From positions 3,162,001-3,226,000 of the forward strand of contig NZ_JAGTWY010000001.1 of the NCBI RefSeq assembly GCF_023657445.1: a DNA stretch of 64,000 nucleotides, given 5' to 3'. This DNA comes from Marinobacter sediminum. GTDB taxonomy: Bacteria > Pseudomonadota > Gammaproteobacteria > Pseudomonadales > Oleiphilaceae. This document shows, piece by piece, positions 63,117 to 64,000 of the stretch. Under the pieces are notes generated by a model. It saw only the letters and a program-made list of their open reading frames with translations, was not told the DNA's origin and made no database searches. Made by a program: the position numbers and the translations under genes. The first letter of the stretch is position 1. The number at the start of each line of letters is the position of its first letter.

Positions 63117-64000
63117 CTAGCTGTCCTCCAGGTGCTTGCCCAGCATGGCGTGGTAGAGCTCCCGATCACCAATGGCACCAGTTAACTTCCCGTCCTCCTC
63201 CACCAGCAGGCTGTGGCCGGTGAAATAGCGGATCTCCACAGCATCCCGCAACGGCGTATCGGGTGCAATGCGAGTCGGCTGCTTGGCCAGGCTCTCAATC
63301 GCCTGCCCCGGCTCCCAATGCTGGGTCTGGAAGGTCTGGCCAGCGCTGGTCACCACGGCGTCCTGCGCCACGCCCGGCGTATGCAGCCAGGTGTCGAACC
63401 GCTTGCTGAGACAGCGGTTACCCGTGGCGTCCTGCGCCATTTCTTCCATGGGCAGCGCCAGTGACCGGGCCGCCAGCACATTGAGCGGGTTGGTGCTGGC
63501 GACAAAACTTTTCACGTAATCATTCTCTGGCTTCAACACGATGGACTCCGGCTTGCCGTGCTGAACGATCTGACCGTCTTTCATGATGGCGATGTGAGAG
63601 CCAAGCTTCAGAGCCTCATCAAGATCGTGGCTGACAAACACAATGGTCTTTTGCAGCTCTTCCTGCAGGGTCAGAAGCTCATCCTGCAGCTGATGCCGGA
63701 TCAGCGGGTCCAGCGCCGAGAACGGCTCATCCATCAGCATGATTTCAGATTCGGTGGCCAGTGCCCGGGCCAAACCAACCCGTTGACGCATACCGCCCGA
63801 CAGTTCATCCGGGCGGCGCTTGGCCCAGCCGTCAAGCCCGACCAGTTCCAGCTGGCGCGCCACCTTCTCACGGCGTTCCGCTTTGCCCAGACCCTGGAGT
63901 TCGAGCCCGAAGCCGACGTTGTCTTCCACCGTCAACCAGGGCATCAGCGCAAAGCTCTGGAACACCATGGAAACACGACGGGTACGGATATCCCGCTGGA
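63117..64000 (-). CDS. Glycine betaine/choline-type ABC transporter ATP-binding subunit, 5' end outside window
   Basis: The frame stays open through the window edge (upstream residues read QRDIRTRRVS), so the N-terminus with Walker A is missing. Visible are the Q-loop MVFQSFALMPWLTVEDNVGFGLELQG, signature LSGGMRQRVGLARAL, Walker B IMLMDEPFSALDPLIR, switch histidine FVSHDLDEA, and a C-terminal domain with a CBS-like segment (DAVEIRYFTGHSLLVEEDGKLTGAIGDRELYHAML). This is the ProV/OpuAA/ChoV layout for glycine betaine or choline uptake. It would complement the bet operon 43 kb away. Confidence 0.88.
   Translation of the reverse strand, partial: QRDIRTRRVSMVFQSFALMPWLTVEDNVGFGLELQGLGKAERREKVARQLELVGLDGWAKRRPDELSGGMRQRVGLARALATESEIMLMDEPFSALDPLIRHQLQDELLTLQEELQKTIVFVSHDLDEALKLGSHIAIMKDGQIVQHGKPESIVLKPENDYVKSFVASTNPLNVLAARSLALPMEEMAQDATGNRCLSKRFDTWLHTPGVAQDAVVTSAGQTFQTQHWEPGQAIESLAKQPTRIAPDTPLRDAVEIRYFTGHSLLVEEDGKLTGAIGDRELYHAMLGKHLEDS

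Overview
The window reads as an ordinary, gene-dense stretch of chromosome from a GC-rich marine gammaproteobacterium. The protein set (betIBA plus a BCCT carrier, AhpC/AhpF, DUF3581, DUF2897, KefC-type antiporter, many c-di-GMP proteins) suggests Marinobacter or a close relative. That is an inference from protein character, not a database result. I saw no rRNA, tRNA, insertion sequence, prophage or CRISPR array. Both edges cut genes: an MltF-type lytic transglycosylase on the left and a glycine betaine/choline ABC ATPase on the right.

Layout: 0-8 kb holds MltF, a GluR0-like ligand-gated K+ channel, an EthA-like monooxygenase, a stand-alone encapsulated-ferritin-type protein, an acetylpolyamine amidohydrolase, two RNA methyltransferases, a transglutaminase-like protein and a periplasmic solute-binding protein. 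8-15 kb is a peroxide-defence block (ahpF, a Prx5 peroxiredoxin, ahpC) enclosing DUF3581 and a Ca2+-type P-ATPase. 15-21 kb is the choline-to-glycine-betaine operon betI-betB-betA, followed by a short leader ORF and an unusually short BCCT carrier; a perfect 20-bp palindrome in front of betI is the likely operator. A second deacetylase-fold gene follows.

22-27 kb is the most interesting stretch. An ECF sigma factor and its membrane anti-sigma factor lie divergent to a secreted subtilisin-like protease, next to an outer-membrane beta-barrel and a secreted Ala/Gly/Ser/Gln-rich low-complexity protein. The same promoter pattern, GGAAT-N16-CGT(C/T), stands in front of the sigma gene, the protease gene and the low-complexity gene. 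This suggests a compact sigma-controlled cell-surface regulon.

27-35 kb has a KefC-type antiporter, small membrane proteins, an enolase-superfamily enzyme, a crotonase and a membrane EAL phosphodiesterase. 35-46 kb is one long minus-strand operon (LysR regulator, family-5 binding protein, two permeases, a double ATPase, a lipoprotein hydrolase, a soluble hydrolase and a PcaB-like lyase) with a divergent porin. It looks like a complete outer-membrane-to-cytoplasm route for an unknown organic compound. 46-50 kb continues with an oxidoreductase, a second LysR, a VOC protein and a fatty acid desaturase.

50-64 kb contains a lower-GC lipoprotein gene, a second P2-type ATPase that lacks the Ca2+-site aspartate, a three-gene exopolysaccharide module (epimerase, family-2 glycosyltransferase, TPR/beta-barrel export protein), and two diguanylate cyclases, one carrying a LOV-like photosensory domain with its flavin-binding cysteine.
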